Shown: positions 1-8,304 of the stretch, piece by piece
How positions within the stretch are numbered: the stretch's first letter is position 1
Layout of the letters: every line of letters starts with the position of its first letter
From: Belliella baltica DSM 15883
GTDB taxonomy: Bacteria > Bacteroidota > Bacteroidia > Cytophagales > Cyclobacteriaceae
Direction of reading: 5' to 3'
Assembly: GCF_000265405.1 (NCBI RefSeq)
Contig: NC_018010.1
Coordinates: forward strand, 682,001 to 746,000
Length of the DNA stretch: 64,000 nucleotides
Notes under the pieces: generated by a model
Told to the model about the DNA's origin: nothing
What the model saw: only the letters and a program-made list of their open reading frames with translations
Database searches by the model: none
Position numbers and translations under genes: made by a program

Positions 1-396
1 GCCACAGTTGACTTGGATGTTTATATTCAAAAAGAACTTGGTAAGTTGGAGCGTCTAGAATTTTGCAAAGTAGAATACGAAAGAACCGGCGAGCCTATAG
101 CTTATGAGAACTCAAAGAAACTGGTTTTGATCAGAGTCATTCAAGAATGTCTGAATAATGCCATCAAACATGCCAAACCTGAAATTATCAAAATCAAACT
201 CGATTATTATCATGACTTCTTGGAGGTGAGTATATCAGATGATGGTATTGGATTTGACACAAATCTGGAAAGTGCAGGCTCAGGAATGAATAATCTAAAA
301 TCTAGAATGAAAACAATCGGTGGAACAATAGAAATTCACTCTGAACTAAAAAAAGGTACACAAATCAAACTTTTATTGCCAAATTCAAATGCATAA
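1..396 (+). CDS. Sensor histidine kinase, C-terminal part (5'-truncated by window)
   Basis: The gene is cut by the left edge; the reading frame is open from base 1. The visible 131 residues are the HATPase_c domain of a NarL/DesK-type (HisKA_3) kinase: an N box with ECLNNAIKHA, a G1 box SDDGIGFD and a G2 region GSGMNNLKSR. This domain binds ATP and phosphorylates the dimerisation-domain histidine, which lies outside the window. The NarL-type response regulator 27 bases downstream on the same strand is the expected partner. The signal sensed cannot be seen. Confidence 0.9.
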   Translation, partial: ATVDLDVYIQKELGKLERLEFCKVEYERTGEPIAYENSKKLVLIRVIQECLNNAIKHAKPEIIKIKLDYYHDFLEVSISDDGIGFDTNLESAGSGMNNLKSRMKTIGGTIEIHSELKKGTQIKLLLPNSNA

Positions 397-423
397 GCTA
401 TCTTTTGGATAATTACCCTTATC

Positions 424-1050
424 ATGATAAAAATAGCAATCGCAGACGATCACAAACTATTCGCCAAAGGAATCGAAGGCCTCCTTGCTGAGGAGGAGGA
501 TTTTCAGATTTGCGGAACTTTCATCAATGGTCAAGAATTAATCGATTTTCTTGAAACCAAGCGTGTAGATGTGGTCCTGACAGATATGAATATGCCTGTG
601 ATGAGTGGTGATGGCGTCATCAGCGCCATCAAATCAAAATACCCTAGAACAAAAGTCATTGTGCTGTCCATGTATGACGATGAAACTATTTTTAAAAAGT
701 GCCAAAAACTTGGTGCCAATGCCTACATGCTCAAAGATGCTGATCCGGACGAGTTGATCTATACCATCAGAGAAGTCTTGGACGGAAGTCACGTGATGAG
801 TTTTCAAAAAGTCATCCAACAAAACAACGATTATTATTATTATGATTCATTTAGGGACAAATACAAACTCTCTAAAAGAGAATTGCAAATCTTTCTTATG
901 ATAAAAGATGGTAAAATCAATAGAGAAATTGCCGAAGAATTGCACCTGAGTCAACTTACTGTAGAATCCCACAGAAAAAAAATAAATTCCAAACTAGGAG
1001 TTAGTTCTGCCTTAGAACTGGTGAAAAAAGCGATGGAAATGAATATTTGA
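424..1050 (+). CDS. NarL/FixJ-family response regulator
   Basis: A 208-residue two-domain regulator. The receiver domain (about 1-120) has the acidic pair D8/D9, phospho-acceptor D54 in LTDMNMP, S82 and K104 (YMLKD). The LuxR-type helix-turn-helix occupies about 147-205, with the NREIAEELHLSQLTVESH recognition region. It follows the histidine kinase with a 27-base gap, so the two form a two-component system. The target genes cannot be inferred from this window. Confidence 0.95.
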   Translation: MIKIAIADDHKLFAKGIEGLLAEEEDFQICGTFINGQELIDFLETKRVDVVLTDMNMPVMSGDGVISAIKSKYPRTKVIVLSMYDDETIFKKCQKLGANAYMLKDADPDELIYTIREVLDGSHVMSFQKVIQQNNDYYYYDSFRDKYKLSKRELQIFLMIKDGKINREIAEELHLSQLTVESHRKKINSKLGVSSALELVKKAMEMNI

Positions 1051-1249
1051 TATGGGTATCCACAACATTAGTATAGAAATATTAAGTAACTAACTGGATT
1101 TTTATATTTAGAGAATGAAATAATGTGGAAATATGCCTTCGGCGAAATAAGAAAAAAATCTAAAACATTAGAAATAGAAGAACTGATCCAGTTCTATTTA
1201 TATTAACTAGAATTATAAATCAGATTTTGTTTTTCTTTAAATAATTGAA

Positions 1250-2281
1250 ATGAGTAAGATAAAAGCGGCATTAGTGGGATATGGATCAGTGGGGGAAAAA
1301 ATCCATGCTCCCTTAATTTCTGTTTGCGAAAATTTGGAGCTGGTGGCTGTTGTAGAAAGAAATTTAACAAAATCAAAAGAAAAATATCCTCAGGTTCAAA
1401 TCTTCAAAAGTTTAGAAGCCTTACTTGAGGCTGATGCCGCTGATTTAATTATCATCGTCACTCCCAATTATTTGCATTTCGATCAAGCCAAGCTTGCACT
1501 TTCTTATGGAAAACATGTAGTGGTAGATAAGCCGGTCACCATTTCTTCCAAAGAAGCCAAGGAGTTGAAAGAGATTGCAGGGCAAAAAGGCTTATTGCTT
1601 TCGGTTTTCCAAAATCGAAGGTTAGACGGAGATTTTCAGACGATTCAAAAGATTCTACATGAAGGAATTTTGGGACGTTTGGTACATTTTGAATCTCACT
1701 TTGATCGCTTCCGACCTGTGCTAACTGAAAATTGGCGAGAAAAAAACGTTCCTGGAAATGGAATCACCTATGATTTGGGAACACATTTGATAGATCAAGC
1801 CTATTTACTTTTTGGCATGCCACAATGGGTTTCTGCCGATATCCGCAGTCAGAGAACGAATGCTGTTGCTGATGATTTCTTTGATATTACTTTAGGCTAC
1901 GGTGATGTTTTTGTCAGACTCACAGCTTCTGTTCTTTCCAATGCACCGATGCCGAAATTCCTTTTACTTGGTGAAAAGGGCTCCTTTTCTAAATTTGGTC
2001 TAGATATTCAAGAACGTGCTTTGAAAGCAGAAAAATTGCCTCAAGGTGCGGATTGGGGTTTGGAATCAGAAGAAAGTTGGGGAACCATCTACCTAGAAGA
2101 TCGAAGCTTCAAATACGAAACCTTGCGTGGGGATTATAGGCTTTTTTATGAAAATATCGCCAAAGCTATTCAAGGAATAGAAACCCCTCTCGTGAAAATC
2201 GATGAAGCCATTGCTGTCCTTCAGATCATTGAATCAGCATTTGAGAGCAGTCAGTCTGGAAAAAGAGTACTTCTTACCTAA
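1250..2281 (+). CDS. Gfo/Idh/MocA-family oxidoreductase
   Basis: A 343-residue NAD(P)-dependent oxidoreductase. The N-terminal Rossmann fold carries the dinucleotide motif VGYGSVGEKIHAP (about 9-21). A VDKP motif (about 97-100) stands where the family has E-K-P with the catalytic Lys. The C-terminal alpha/beta domain (about 125-340) includes the GITYDLGTHLIDQ segment with the conserved Asp and His. Members oxidise or reduce sugars, inositols or related substrates; the substrate is not evident. It stands alone after a roughly 200-base gap in which I see no gene. Confidence 0.88.
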   Translation: MSKIKAALVGYGSVGEKIHAPLISVCENLELVAVVERNLTKSKEKYPQVQIFKSLEALLEADAADLIIIVTPNYLHFDQAKLALSYGKHVVVDKPVTISSKEAKELKEIAGQKGLLLSVFQNRRLDGDFQTIQKILHEGILGRLVHFESHFDRFRPVLTENWREKNVPGNGITYDLGTHLIDQAYLLFGMPQWVSADIRSQRTNAVADDFFDITLGYGDVFVRLTASVLSNAPMPKFLLLGEKGSFSKFGLDIQERALKAEKLPQGADWGLESEESWGTIYLEDRSFKYETLRGDYRLFYENIAKAIQGIETPLVKIDEAIAVLQIIESAFESSQSGKRVLLT

Positions 2282-2343
2282 GAAGTAAACCCATTTTTGG
2301 CAAAGTCTTTGCAAAAACATCGAAAACCAACTATTTATAATTT

Positions 2344-2763
2344 ATGAAAAAGTTAATGTTATTTTCGATGCTGTTGTTTTTTGCAGCTATCCTTGAGTCA
2401 CAAGCGCAAATCAGTGCGGGAGTTTACAGGTTGAGTTCTGCAACTTTTGCCTCAATCGGATCAGACCCGGACAAGAAAATCTTCGGAGAGGCTCGTGTCT
2501 CTACGGGAGGCAGAGTGGGAATAGAAGGTACTTTTGGCTATAACTTCGTCCAAAAAGAAGAAGTGAATTTCTACAGTGGTTTTCATTTGGGAACTGAAGG
2601 AAATAGAGATGGACTTTATTTAGGTATTCCACTTGGAGTCTTAATCAAGCCATTTTCCAATACGAGAAATTTCGGGTTTCTTCTTGAAGCCTCTCCTGTT
2701 TTTCCCACCGAATACGGAAATTACTTCCGAGCAGGTATAGGTCTGAAGTATACTTTTAGGTAA
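2344..2763 (+). CDS. Small secreted, probably beta-barrel-like protein
   Basis: A 139-residue protein. The N-terminus has a signal peptide (MKK, a hydrophobic run, then ESQAQ with cleavage likely after Ala-Gln-Ala). The mature part is rich in Gly and aromatic residues with alternating hydrophobic strands and ends in YTFR, which resembles small outer-membrane barrel proteins of Bacteroidota. I do not recognise the family. It begins 62 bases after the oxidoreductase and its stop codon abuts a strong terminator, so it may be the last gene of that transcript. Confidence 0.65.
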   Translation: MKKLMLFSMLLFFAAILESQAQISAGVYRLSSATFASIGSDPDKKIFGEARVSTGGRVGIEGTFGYNFVQKEEVNFYSGFHLGTEGNRDGLYLGIPLGVLIKPFSNTRNFGFLLEASPVFPTEYGNYFRAGIGLKYTFR

Positions 2764-2813
2764 AAATCAGAAAAGACCATAGTTCGAAAAAACTATGGTC
2801 TTTTCTGATTTTT
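2762..2813. terminator. Strong bidirectional terminator
   Basis: Perfect 23-base inverted repeat (arms 2762-2784 and 2791-2813, loop CGAAAA) with A and T tracts at the outer ends, starting directly after the stop codon at 2763. It can end the plus-strand transcript and also minus-strand transcription from the toxin-antitoxin pair. Confidence 0.9.
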
Positions 2814-2896
2814 CTTGATCTTGGGAATAAAAATTTGAAGATCTATTTTTTTCCGAACAAAAAGAAGCTTTGAAAACTATTGACAAAACTGATTTT

Positions 2897-3184
2897 TCAC
2901 ATCTGAAGATTTACGTTCATTTTTGCACCCAAAGCATTAAAGATTCGAACTACAGTCTCAAATGTTACATTGCCAGTGCTATTCTCTAATCTTGATATTT
3001 GAGCTTTTTTCACTCCCACCAATTCTCCTAATTGTTCCTGAGTCAGTTTTCGTTTTTTGCGAGCGATTTTAATCATATCACCAATTAGTTCAAGTTTTAA
3101 TTCAAATTCATACTCATCTCTCTCTTGTGTTCCAATCTTACCGATCAACAAGTCTTCCGCTTCTTCTAATTTATAACTCTTCAT
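2897..3184 (-). CDS. XRE-family antitoxin (HigA-like)
   Basis: A 95-residue protein with a short N-terminal segment (1-35) and a Cro/CI-type helix-turn-helix at about 36-90 (LTQEQLGELVGVKKAQISRLE). Its start overlaps the stop of the upstream toxin gene by four bases, the usual translational coupling of toxin-antitoxin pairs. The antitoxin would neutralise the toxin by binding it and would repress the shared promoter; the palindrome at 3541-3571 is the likely operator. The toxin-first order is that of the HigBA type. Confidence 0.88.
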   Translation of the reverse strand: MKSYKLEEAEDLLIGKIGTQERDEYEFELKLELIGDMIKIARKKRKLTQEQLGELVGVKKAQISRLENSTGNVTFETVVRIFNALGAKMNVNLQM

Positions 3185-3525
3185 TTCTTTTTGTTTTTTA
3201 GATATTCTATTCTGATGTTAGCTGCTTTCTCGATTTCTTTTTTGTCTACTCTACAGGTTTTTTTGATAATTCCATGTGTCGCAAAAACAAAAGTTTCAAT
3301 TTTATCTTCTTTTTCCCAAAATGCCAAAAGCCGATATTGAATTCCTGAATATAAAGTCCTAAATTTCCAAATTTCGCTGGTTAGTTTTTTGAAAAATTTA
3401 GAATCAGAATGTTGTTCAGCTCGTCTAATATTCTGAAGTATTTTTTTCCTTGCTTTTATATCTTGTTTTTGGATAAACTCAAAAGCCTCTTCTAAGAGCT
3501 TTGTTTTAAATCGCTTTACCATCAT
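3181..3525 (-). CDS. RelE/ParE-superfamily toxin (HigB/Gp49-like)
   Basis: About 114 residues in the RelE/ParE fold, with the family block IWKFRTLYSGIQYRLLAFW followed by the beta-strand FVFATHGIIKKT. Such toxins cleave mRNA at the ribosome or act on gyrase; this subgroup is usually ribosome-associated mRNA cleavage. The frame is open upstream to 3618, but I place the start at 3525 (or 3522). Homologues begin near MVKRF, and a promoter element and a perfect inverted repeat lie just upstream at 3541-3571, inside the longer reading frame. The antitoxin follows with a four-base overlap. Confidence 0.82.
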   Translation of the reverse strand: MMVKRFKTKLLEEAFEFIQKQDIKARKKILQNIRRAEQHSDSKFFKKLTSEIWKFRTLYSGIQYRLLAFWEKEDKIETFVFATHGIIKKTCRVDKKEIEKAANIRIEYLKNKKK

Positions 3526-3540
3526 TTTCTTATCATACAA

Positions 3541-3571
3541 TAACGAAACAAAGCTAGCAATTGTTTCGTTA
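3541..3571. promoter_or_regulatory. Probable toxin-antitoxin operator and promoter
   Basis: Perfect 11-base inverted repeat TAACGAAACAA (3541-3551) / TTGTTTCGTTA (3561-3571) with a 9-base spacer, 16 bases upstream of the proposed toxin start. On the minus strand a TAGCTTTG element (3549-3556) matches the Bacteroidota -7 consensus TAnnTTTG and sits inside the palindrome. This is the expected layout for autorepression by the antitoxin. Confidence 0.65.
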
Positions 3572-3647
3572 AATGTAAACTTTTTTGAAGAGTCATCTAC
3601 GAAGAAATGTACAATCATAAACTGTTGACCGTTGACTATTTTTTGGC

Positions 3648-3655
3648 CATCTTTG
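3648..3655 (+). promoter_or_regulatory. Candidate Bacteroidota promoter for the RsmI-like gene
   Basis: CATCTTTG matches TAnnTTTG in seven of eight positions. A TTG lies 20 bases upstream (3625-3627), the usual -33 spacing. Only four bases separate it from the ATG at 3660, so the transcript would be leaderless or nearly so. Confidence 0.4.
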
Positions 3656-3659
3656 CGTC

Positions 3660-4370
3660 ATGAAAGGCAAACTTTTCCTCATTCCATCTATCCTTGCAGA
3701 AAACACTTCACAGAATGTCATGTCTCCTCAGATCAAGGAAGTGGTCAAAAACACAAAGCATTATCTTGTCGAAGAACTTAGAACCGCCAGAAGATATATC
3801 AGTAGCTTAAAGCTTGGACTGGTAATCGAAGATTTACATTTGGAGATTTTGAATAAAAAAACGCGAATCCCACAACTTGCAGAGCTGATGCAGCCAATAC
3901 TCAATGGACAAGATATGGGGATTATTTCAGAGGCTGGTTGCCCTGGAATCGCAGACCCTGGAGCAATTGCTGTAGCTTGGGCACATGAAAAAGGCATTCA
4001 AGTTGTACCGCTTTCAGGGCCAAGTTCCATGTTTTTAGCTTTGATGGGTTCAGGGTTTAATGGACAGTCCTTTGCTTTTCATGGCTATCTGCCTATCGAT
4101 AAAAAAGACAGAATCGCCTCCATCAAAAATCTGGAAGCAGAATCCATCAAAAGCAATCGTACCCAGATTTTTATGGAAACGCCATTTAGAAACAATCCAC
4201 TTTTTGAGGATTTGAAAAACAATTTACATCCAAATACAAAGCTTTGTATAGGTAAAAATCTAACTGGTGCTGATGAATTTATCCAAACGAAAACTGTCCA
4301 AAATTGGAAGAAGGCGAAGATTGACCTTCACAAAATCCCGACTGTTTTTATTATTTACGCCGGAAATTAG
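3660..4370 (+). CDS. SAM-dependent methyltransferase, RsmI-like (tetrapyrrole methylase fold)
   Basis: A 236-residue protein of the tetrapyrrole methylase superfamily. The GIISEAGCPGIADPGA block (about 93-108) corresponds to the RsmI SAM-binding motif (S-[DE]-A-G-x-P-x-[IL]-[AS]-D-P-G), followed by VVPLSGPSS and the FHGYLP motif. Canonical RsmI, which 2'-O-methylates C1402 of 16S rRNA, is usually about 280 residues. This short version, common in Bacteroidota, lacks part of the C-terminus and may be a paralogue with another substrate. It is convergent with the cysteine desulfurase gene. Confidence 0.82.
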   Translation: MKGKLFLIPSILAENTSQNVMSPQIKEVVKNTKHYLVEELRTARRYISSLKLGLVIEDLHLEILNKKTRIPQLAELMQPILNGQDMGIISEAGCPGIADPGAIAVAWAHEKGIQVVPLSGPSSMFLALMGSGFNGQSFAFHGYLPIDKKDRIASIKNLEAESIKSNRTQIFMETPFRNNPLFEDLKNNLHPNTKLCIGKNLTGADEFIQTKTVQNWKKAKIDLHKIPTVFIIYAGN

Positions 4371-4387
4371 TCCTGTTTTTAGAGTTA

Positions 4388-4402
4388 AAACCTGTCAGGT
4401 TT
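4388..4402. terminator. Weak hairpin between convergent genes
   Basis: AAACCT / AGGTTT arms around a 3-base loop in the 53-base gap between the convergent methyltransferase and desulfurase genes, flanked by A- and T-rich sequence. The stem is short, so this is tentative. Confidence 0.35.
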
Positions 4403-4423
4403 AAAATTATTGATAAACTACGA

Positions 4424-5566
4424 TTAAGCAATAACGCCGTAAAGTTCTTTCAGTTTTTCTACTGTATAATCAACTTCTTCGACTGTGTTGAATCGGCTAA
4501 AAGAGAATCTGACAGCATCTCTTTCTGGACTTGCGCCCAGTGCTCTCAATACGTGTGAACCAACAGAAGCTCCACTGCTACAAGCAGAACCCCCTGAAGC
4601 AGAAATTCCATTCAAGTCTAGGTTGAAAAGTAACATTCCTGCATTGTCCTCAGAAGGAGGTAAACTCACATTCAAGACTGTGTATAGACTTTTGTCCAAA
4701 TCAGCTGACAAACCATTGAATTCAACACCAGAAATATGAGCTCTAAGTTGTTCTATAAATCTGGTTTTCAATCCTTCGACATGTTTCCTGTGACCTTCCA
4801 TATCTTCGTACGCCAATTCCAAAGCTTTGGCGATCCCGACAATACCTATCACATTTTCAGTTCCACCACGCATATTTCTTTCTTGGGCTCCACCGTAAAT
4901 GAAAGGCGAGATTTTTTTCGCTTTATTCACATACAAAAAGCCAGCACCTTTTGGTCCATGAAACTTGTGCCCGCCGGCTACAATTGAATCAACAGGCAGG
5001 TTTTTAAGATCATGTTTGTAATGTCCCATGGTCTGAACTGTGTCAGAATGAAAAAAAGCATCATGTTCTTTGGCTAGATTTCCAATTGCATTCAAATCAT
5101 TGATATTGCCAATTTCATTGTTGGCATGCATAATTGAAATTAAGCTTTTAGGATTTTCTTTCAGAAGCTTGTTCAAATGAGCTAAATCATGTTCTCCTTT
5201 TTCATTTATTTCCAAAACACTTAGCTTAAGCAATCCTTTTTTTTCACATTCCTGTAAAGTATGTAAGACGGCATGATGCTCCAAAGGAGAAGTGATGGCA
5301 TGTTTGATGTCGTGAGTTTGGATTCCGCATACGATAGCCGTGTTATCCGCCTCAGTTCCACCTGAGGTAAAAAATATTTCTGAAGGCGACGCATTCAATA
5401 ATTCCGCAACTTTCTTTCTGGATTTTTCTATGGCAGAACGCACTTCTCTTCCATGACTATGGACAGAAGACGGATTGCCATAGTGTTCTTTCATAAAAGG
5501 CAACATGGCTTCTATAACTCTGTCGTCCATCGCCGTTGTTGCGGCGTTATCAAAATAAACTCTCAT
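4424..5566 (-). CDS. Cysteine desulfurase (IscS/NifS family)
   Basis: A 380-residue PLP enzyme that takes sulfur from cysteine for Fe-S clusters and thiolation. It has the class-V aminotransferase layout: FDNAATT start, TSGGTEADN (68-76), H97 in the LEHHAV region, SDTVQTMGH, and the PLP-binding lysine K201 in GGHKFHGPKG. The persulfide cysteine is C329 in SGGSACSSG. The mobile loop is short, as in NifS/IscS group I. It lies 69 bases downstream of glmM on the same strand, and no isc or suf scaffold genes are adjacent. Confidence 0.93.
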   Translation of the reverse strand: MRVYFDNAATTAMDDRVIEAMLPFMKEHYGNPSSVHSHGREVRSAIEKSRKKVAELLNASPSEIFFTSGGTEADNTAIVCGIQTHDIKHAITSPLEHHAVLHTLQECEKKGLLKLSVLEINEKGEHDLAHLNKLLKENPKSLISIMHANNEIGNINDLNAIGNLAKEHDAFFHSDTVQTMGHYKHDLKNLPVDSIVAGGHKFHGPKGAGFLYVNKAKKISPFIYGGAQERNMRGGTENVIGIVGIAKALELAYEDMEGHRKHVEGLKTRFIEQLRAHISGVEFNGLSADLDKSLYTVLNVSLPPSEDNAGMLLFNLDLNGISASGGSACSSGASVGSHVLRALGASPERDAVRFSFSRFNTVEEVDYTVEKLKELYGVIA

Positions 5567-5635
5567 GATCTCTTCAATATTTGGGCTGGTAAATTTATTT
5601 TTCTGCTATCAAATCACATCATCAAGCAGTTTTTT

Positions 5636-7024
5636 TTAGGAGGCTGTAACCACCTCTTTTATGTCAAGCATTATTTTATTGGCTAGGTGTTCTGCTGTAG
5701 CCTGACTTTCCGATTCAGAATAGATTCTGATAATCGGTTCTGTATTTGATTTTCTCAAATGAACCCATTCCTTGTCAAACTCTATTTTCACCCCGTCAAT
5801 ATCATTGACTGGTTGTTTGGAATATTTCTTTTTGATCGCATCCAAAACCTGATCTACATTGATCTCAGGTGTCAGTTCGATTTTATTTTTAGAAATATGA
5901 TAGTTTGGATAGGAAGCTCTTAATCTAGAGATTGACTTCCCAAATTTTGCCAAATGTGTCAAAAATAAACCAATTCCAACCAAAGCATCTCTTCCGTAAT
6001 GTGATTCAGGATAGATCACCCCACCATTTCCCTCTCCTCCAATTACGGCATTGGTTTCTTTCATTTTGTTTACCACATTCACCTCTCCCACAGCTGCAGC
6101 ATTGTAGGTCCCACTTCTTTTTTCTGTCACATCTCTTAAGGCTCTGGTAGAACTCAAGTTTGAAACGGTATTCCCAGGAGTTTGAGAAAGCACATAATCA
6201 GCAACAGCTACCAAAGTGTATTCTTCACCAAATGGAGAACCATCTTCATTCATAAAACATAGTCTATCCACATCTGGATCGACCACAATTCCAAGATCAT
6301 ATTTCCCCTTTTTCAATTTCTCAGAGATATCTCTTAAGTTTTCAGGAAGCGGCTCTGGATTATGTGGAAAATGTCCATCAGGTGTACAATACATTTCTTC
6401 AATATGCTCTACGCCAAGTGCTCTCAATAACTTTGGTAAAGCAATCCCGCCAGTAGAGTTGACACAATCAATGACTACTTTGAAGTTTCTAGCAGCAATC
6501 GCTTCCTTATCGACCAGTTTCAAACCAAGAACATGTTCCACATGTCTATCTATATAATCATCGATGGTAGTGTAAGAACCGAGTTTTTTGACTTCAGCAA
6601 AGTGAAAAGCGTCATTTTCAGCTTTCGCCAAAATATCTTTTCCTTCTGCATCAGAAATAAACTCTCCCTTTTCATTGAGTAACTTGAGAGCATTCCATTG
6701 CAAGGGGTTATGGCTAGCGGTAAGAATGATTCCACCGCCTGCATTTTCTAAAGGCACAGCAAGTTCCACTGTAGGTGTGGTGCTTAGCCCCAAATCAACC
6801 ACATCAAGGCCTAATCCTTGGAGTGTTGCAGCGACAAGTTTTGAGACCATTTCGCCAGAAATTCGGGCATCTCTACCGATCACAATCTTTGTATTTGAAG
6901 AATGCTCCATGACCCAAGAGCCATAAGCAGCTGTGAATTTTACTACATCCAAAGGAGTCAGCCCTTCACCAGGTTTGCCACCAATGGTACCACGAATACC
7001 AGAAATCGATTTTATTAAAGCCAC
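5636..7024 (-). CDS. glmM: Phosphoglucosamine mutase
   Basis: A 462-residue alpha-D-phosphohexomutase that interconverts glucosamine-6-P and glucosamine-1-P for UDP-GlcNAc and peptidoglycan synthesis. The phosphoserine is S104 in TASHNP. The Mg-binding loop is DPDVDR (249-254), the sugar-binding loop is GGEGNGG, and the C-terminal phosphate-binding part is RKSNTEPIIRIY. Length and the EGNGG loop match the Bacteroidota/archaeal-type enzymes annotated as GlmM; a general phosphomannomutase/phosphoglucomutase role cannot be excluded. It follows the small membrane gene by 57 bases. Confidence 0.87.
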   Translation of the reverse strand: MALIKSISGIRGTIGGKPGEGLTPLDVVKFTAAYGSWVMEHSSNTKIVIGRDARISGEMVSKLVAATLQGLGLDVVDLGLSTTPTVELAVPLENAGGGIILTASHNPLQWNALKLLNEKGEFISDAEGKDILAKAENDAFHFAEVKKLGSYTTIDDYIDRHVEHVLGLKLVDKEAIAARNFKVVIDCVNSTGGIALPKLLRALGVEHIEEMYCTPDGHFPHNPEPLPENLRDISEKLKKGKYDLGIVVDPDVDRLCFMNEDGSPFGEEYTLVAVADYVLSQTPGNTVSNLSSTRALRDVTEKRSGTYNAAAVGEVNVVNKMKETNAVIGGEGNGGVIYPESHYGRDALVGIGLFLTHLAKFGKSISRLRASYPNYHISKNKIELTPEINVDQVLDAIKKKYSKQPVNDIDGVKIEFDKEWVHLRKSNTEPIIRIYSESESQATAEHLANKIMLDIKEVVTAS

Positions 7025-7081
7025 TTGAAAATAATTAAGGTGATATTGAAAAATCCCAGAATTGGGAGTCTTAAAGAAGTA

Positions 7082-7312
7082 TTATTTAAATTTTGCTAGC
7101 ACTTTGTCCACCTCATTTTCTGGGTTACCACAACTGCTGTCAGAATCGACAGTTTTCCCGCAATAGCTGCAAGTACCACCATCTTTATTAAGGTAAGGGT
7201 TTTGTGAAGCACAAGTACCTTTAAACTCACCATTTTTAAGGAATATAAGTCTTACTGACATCATAACGAAAAACAGTGCCAGAAAGCCTAATGTCAAATA
7301 TAGAGTTGCCAT
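7082..7312 (-). CDS. Small single-span membrane protein with cysteine motif (NqrM-like pattern)
   Basis: A 76-residue protein with one N-terminal transmembrane helix (about 4-27) and a short soluble tail with four cysteines: FKGTCAS, then CSYC, then SSCG. The order (helix, a K-[GE]-[ST]-C motif, then a cysteine group) resembles NqrM/DUF539, the small protein needed for Na+-NQR maturation. That is a resemblance only, and no nqr genes are nearby. A TAAATTTG promoter element lies 16 bases upstream, so this gene probably leads the glmM-desulfurase transcript. Confidence 0.7.
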   Translation of the reverse strand: MATLYLTLGFLALFFVMMSVRLIFLKNGEFKGTCASQNPYLNKDGGTCSYCGKTVDSDSSCGNPENEVDKVLAKFK

Positions 7313-7328
7313 ATCAAATTAATTTTTA

Positions 7329-7336
7329 CAAATTTA
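7329..7336 (-). promoter_or_regulatory. Candidate -7 element (TAAATTTG) for small gene-glmM-desulfurase operon
   Basis: Exact match to the Bacteroidota TAnnTTTG consensus on the minus strand, ending 16 bases before the start codon at 7312. No convincing TTG at -33 spacing is visible. Confidence 0.45.
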
Positions 7337-7382
7337 CGCAATACTTTCAAAACCCCCATACATTCCAATTAGTTTCCCCAAT

Positions 7383-8192
7383 ATGTCTGAATTATCCTCT
7401 AGAAAACAGCAGCTTGAAGCTTTTGATCGCCTACTGACAATCATGGATGAGCTGAGAGAACAATGCCCTTGGGACAGGAAACAGACGATAGAAAGTCTTC
7501 GACATTTGACTATAGAAGAGACTTTTGAGCTATCGGATGCCATATTGGAGAATGATATGGAGGAAATCAAAAAAGAACTGGGGGACATTCTGCTTCATAT
7601 TGTATTCTATGCCAAAATAGGGGATGAAAAAAAGGCTTTTGATATCAAAACGGTCATCGATAGCCTTTGTGAAAAACTGATCAGAAGGCATCCTCATATC
7701 TATGGTGATACCATCGCCACTGACGAAGAAGCTGTCAAGCAAAATTGGGAGAAAATCAAATTGAAGGAGAAAGGAAATACTTCTGTTTTGGGAGGAGTAC
7801 CCAAGTCATTACCTGCTTTAATCAAATCCATGCGGATTCAAGAAAAAGCCCGGGGAGTTGGATTTGATTGGGAAGAGAAAAATCAGGTTTGGGAAAAAGT
7901 CGAGGAGGAAATGCAGGAGTTCAAAGCAGAATTCAATGCTGACTCTGACAAAGAGATCGATCGTGAAAAAGCTACGGGAGAGTTTGGAGATTTACTTTTT
8001 TCCTTGATCAATTACGCCCGATTTATTGAAATCAATCCTGAAGAGGCTTTGGAAAAAACCAATATCAAATTCATCAAAAGATTTCAATATCTAGAAAATG
8101 CTGCAAAAAAAACAGGCAAGAAAATCGAAGATATGACCTTGGCAGAGATGGATGTGTATTGGGAAGAAGCTAAAAAGGAGGTGATTGATTAA
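7383..8192 (+). CDS. mazG: Nucleoside triphosphate pyrophosphohydrolase
   Basis: A 269-residue MazG, which hydrolyses (d)NTPs to NMP and pyrophosphate. It has the two-domain layout of the E. coli protein. The first repeat has CPWDRKQTIESL and the metal-binding EETFELSDAI...ELGDILLHIVF (E-E-x-x-x-x-D and E-x-x-D). The second repeat has RGVGFDWEEKNQVWEKVEEE-type sequence with GEFGDLLFSLINYAR. Divergent from the small membrane gene across a 70-base gap. Confidence 0.94.
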   Translation: MSELSSRKQQLEAFDRLLTIMDELREQCPWDRKQTIESLRHLTIEETFELSDAILENDMEEIKKELGDILLHIVFYAKIGDEKKAFDIKTVIDSLCEKLIRRHPHIYGDTIATDEEAVKQNWEKIKLKEKGNTSVLGGVPKSLPALIKSMRIQEKARGVGFDWEEKNQVWEKVEEEMQEFKAEFNADSDKEIDREKATGEFGDLLFSLINYARFIEINPEEALEKTNIKFIKRFQYLENAAKKTGKKIEDMTLAEMDVYWEEAKKEVID

Positions 8193-8304
8193 ATTCAACA
8201 CGCTAGTCCTTATTTGATAAATCTTCAAGTATTTTGAACCAACCAAATTAAACCAATTCCCTTTTCAAATGTCTAAGGAGAATATTTTAAACCAATCATA
8301 AAAC

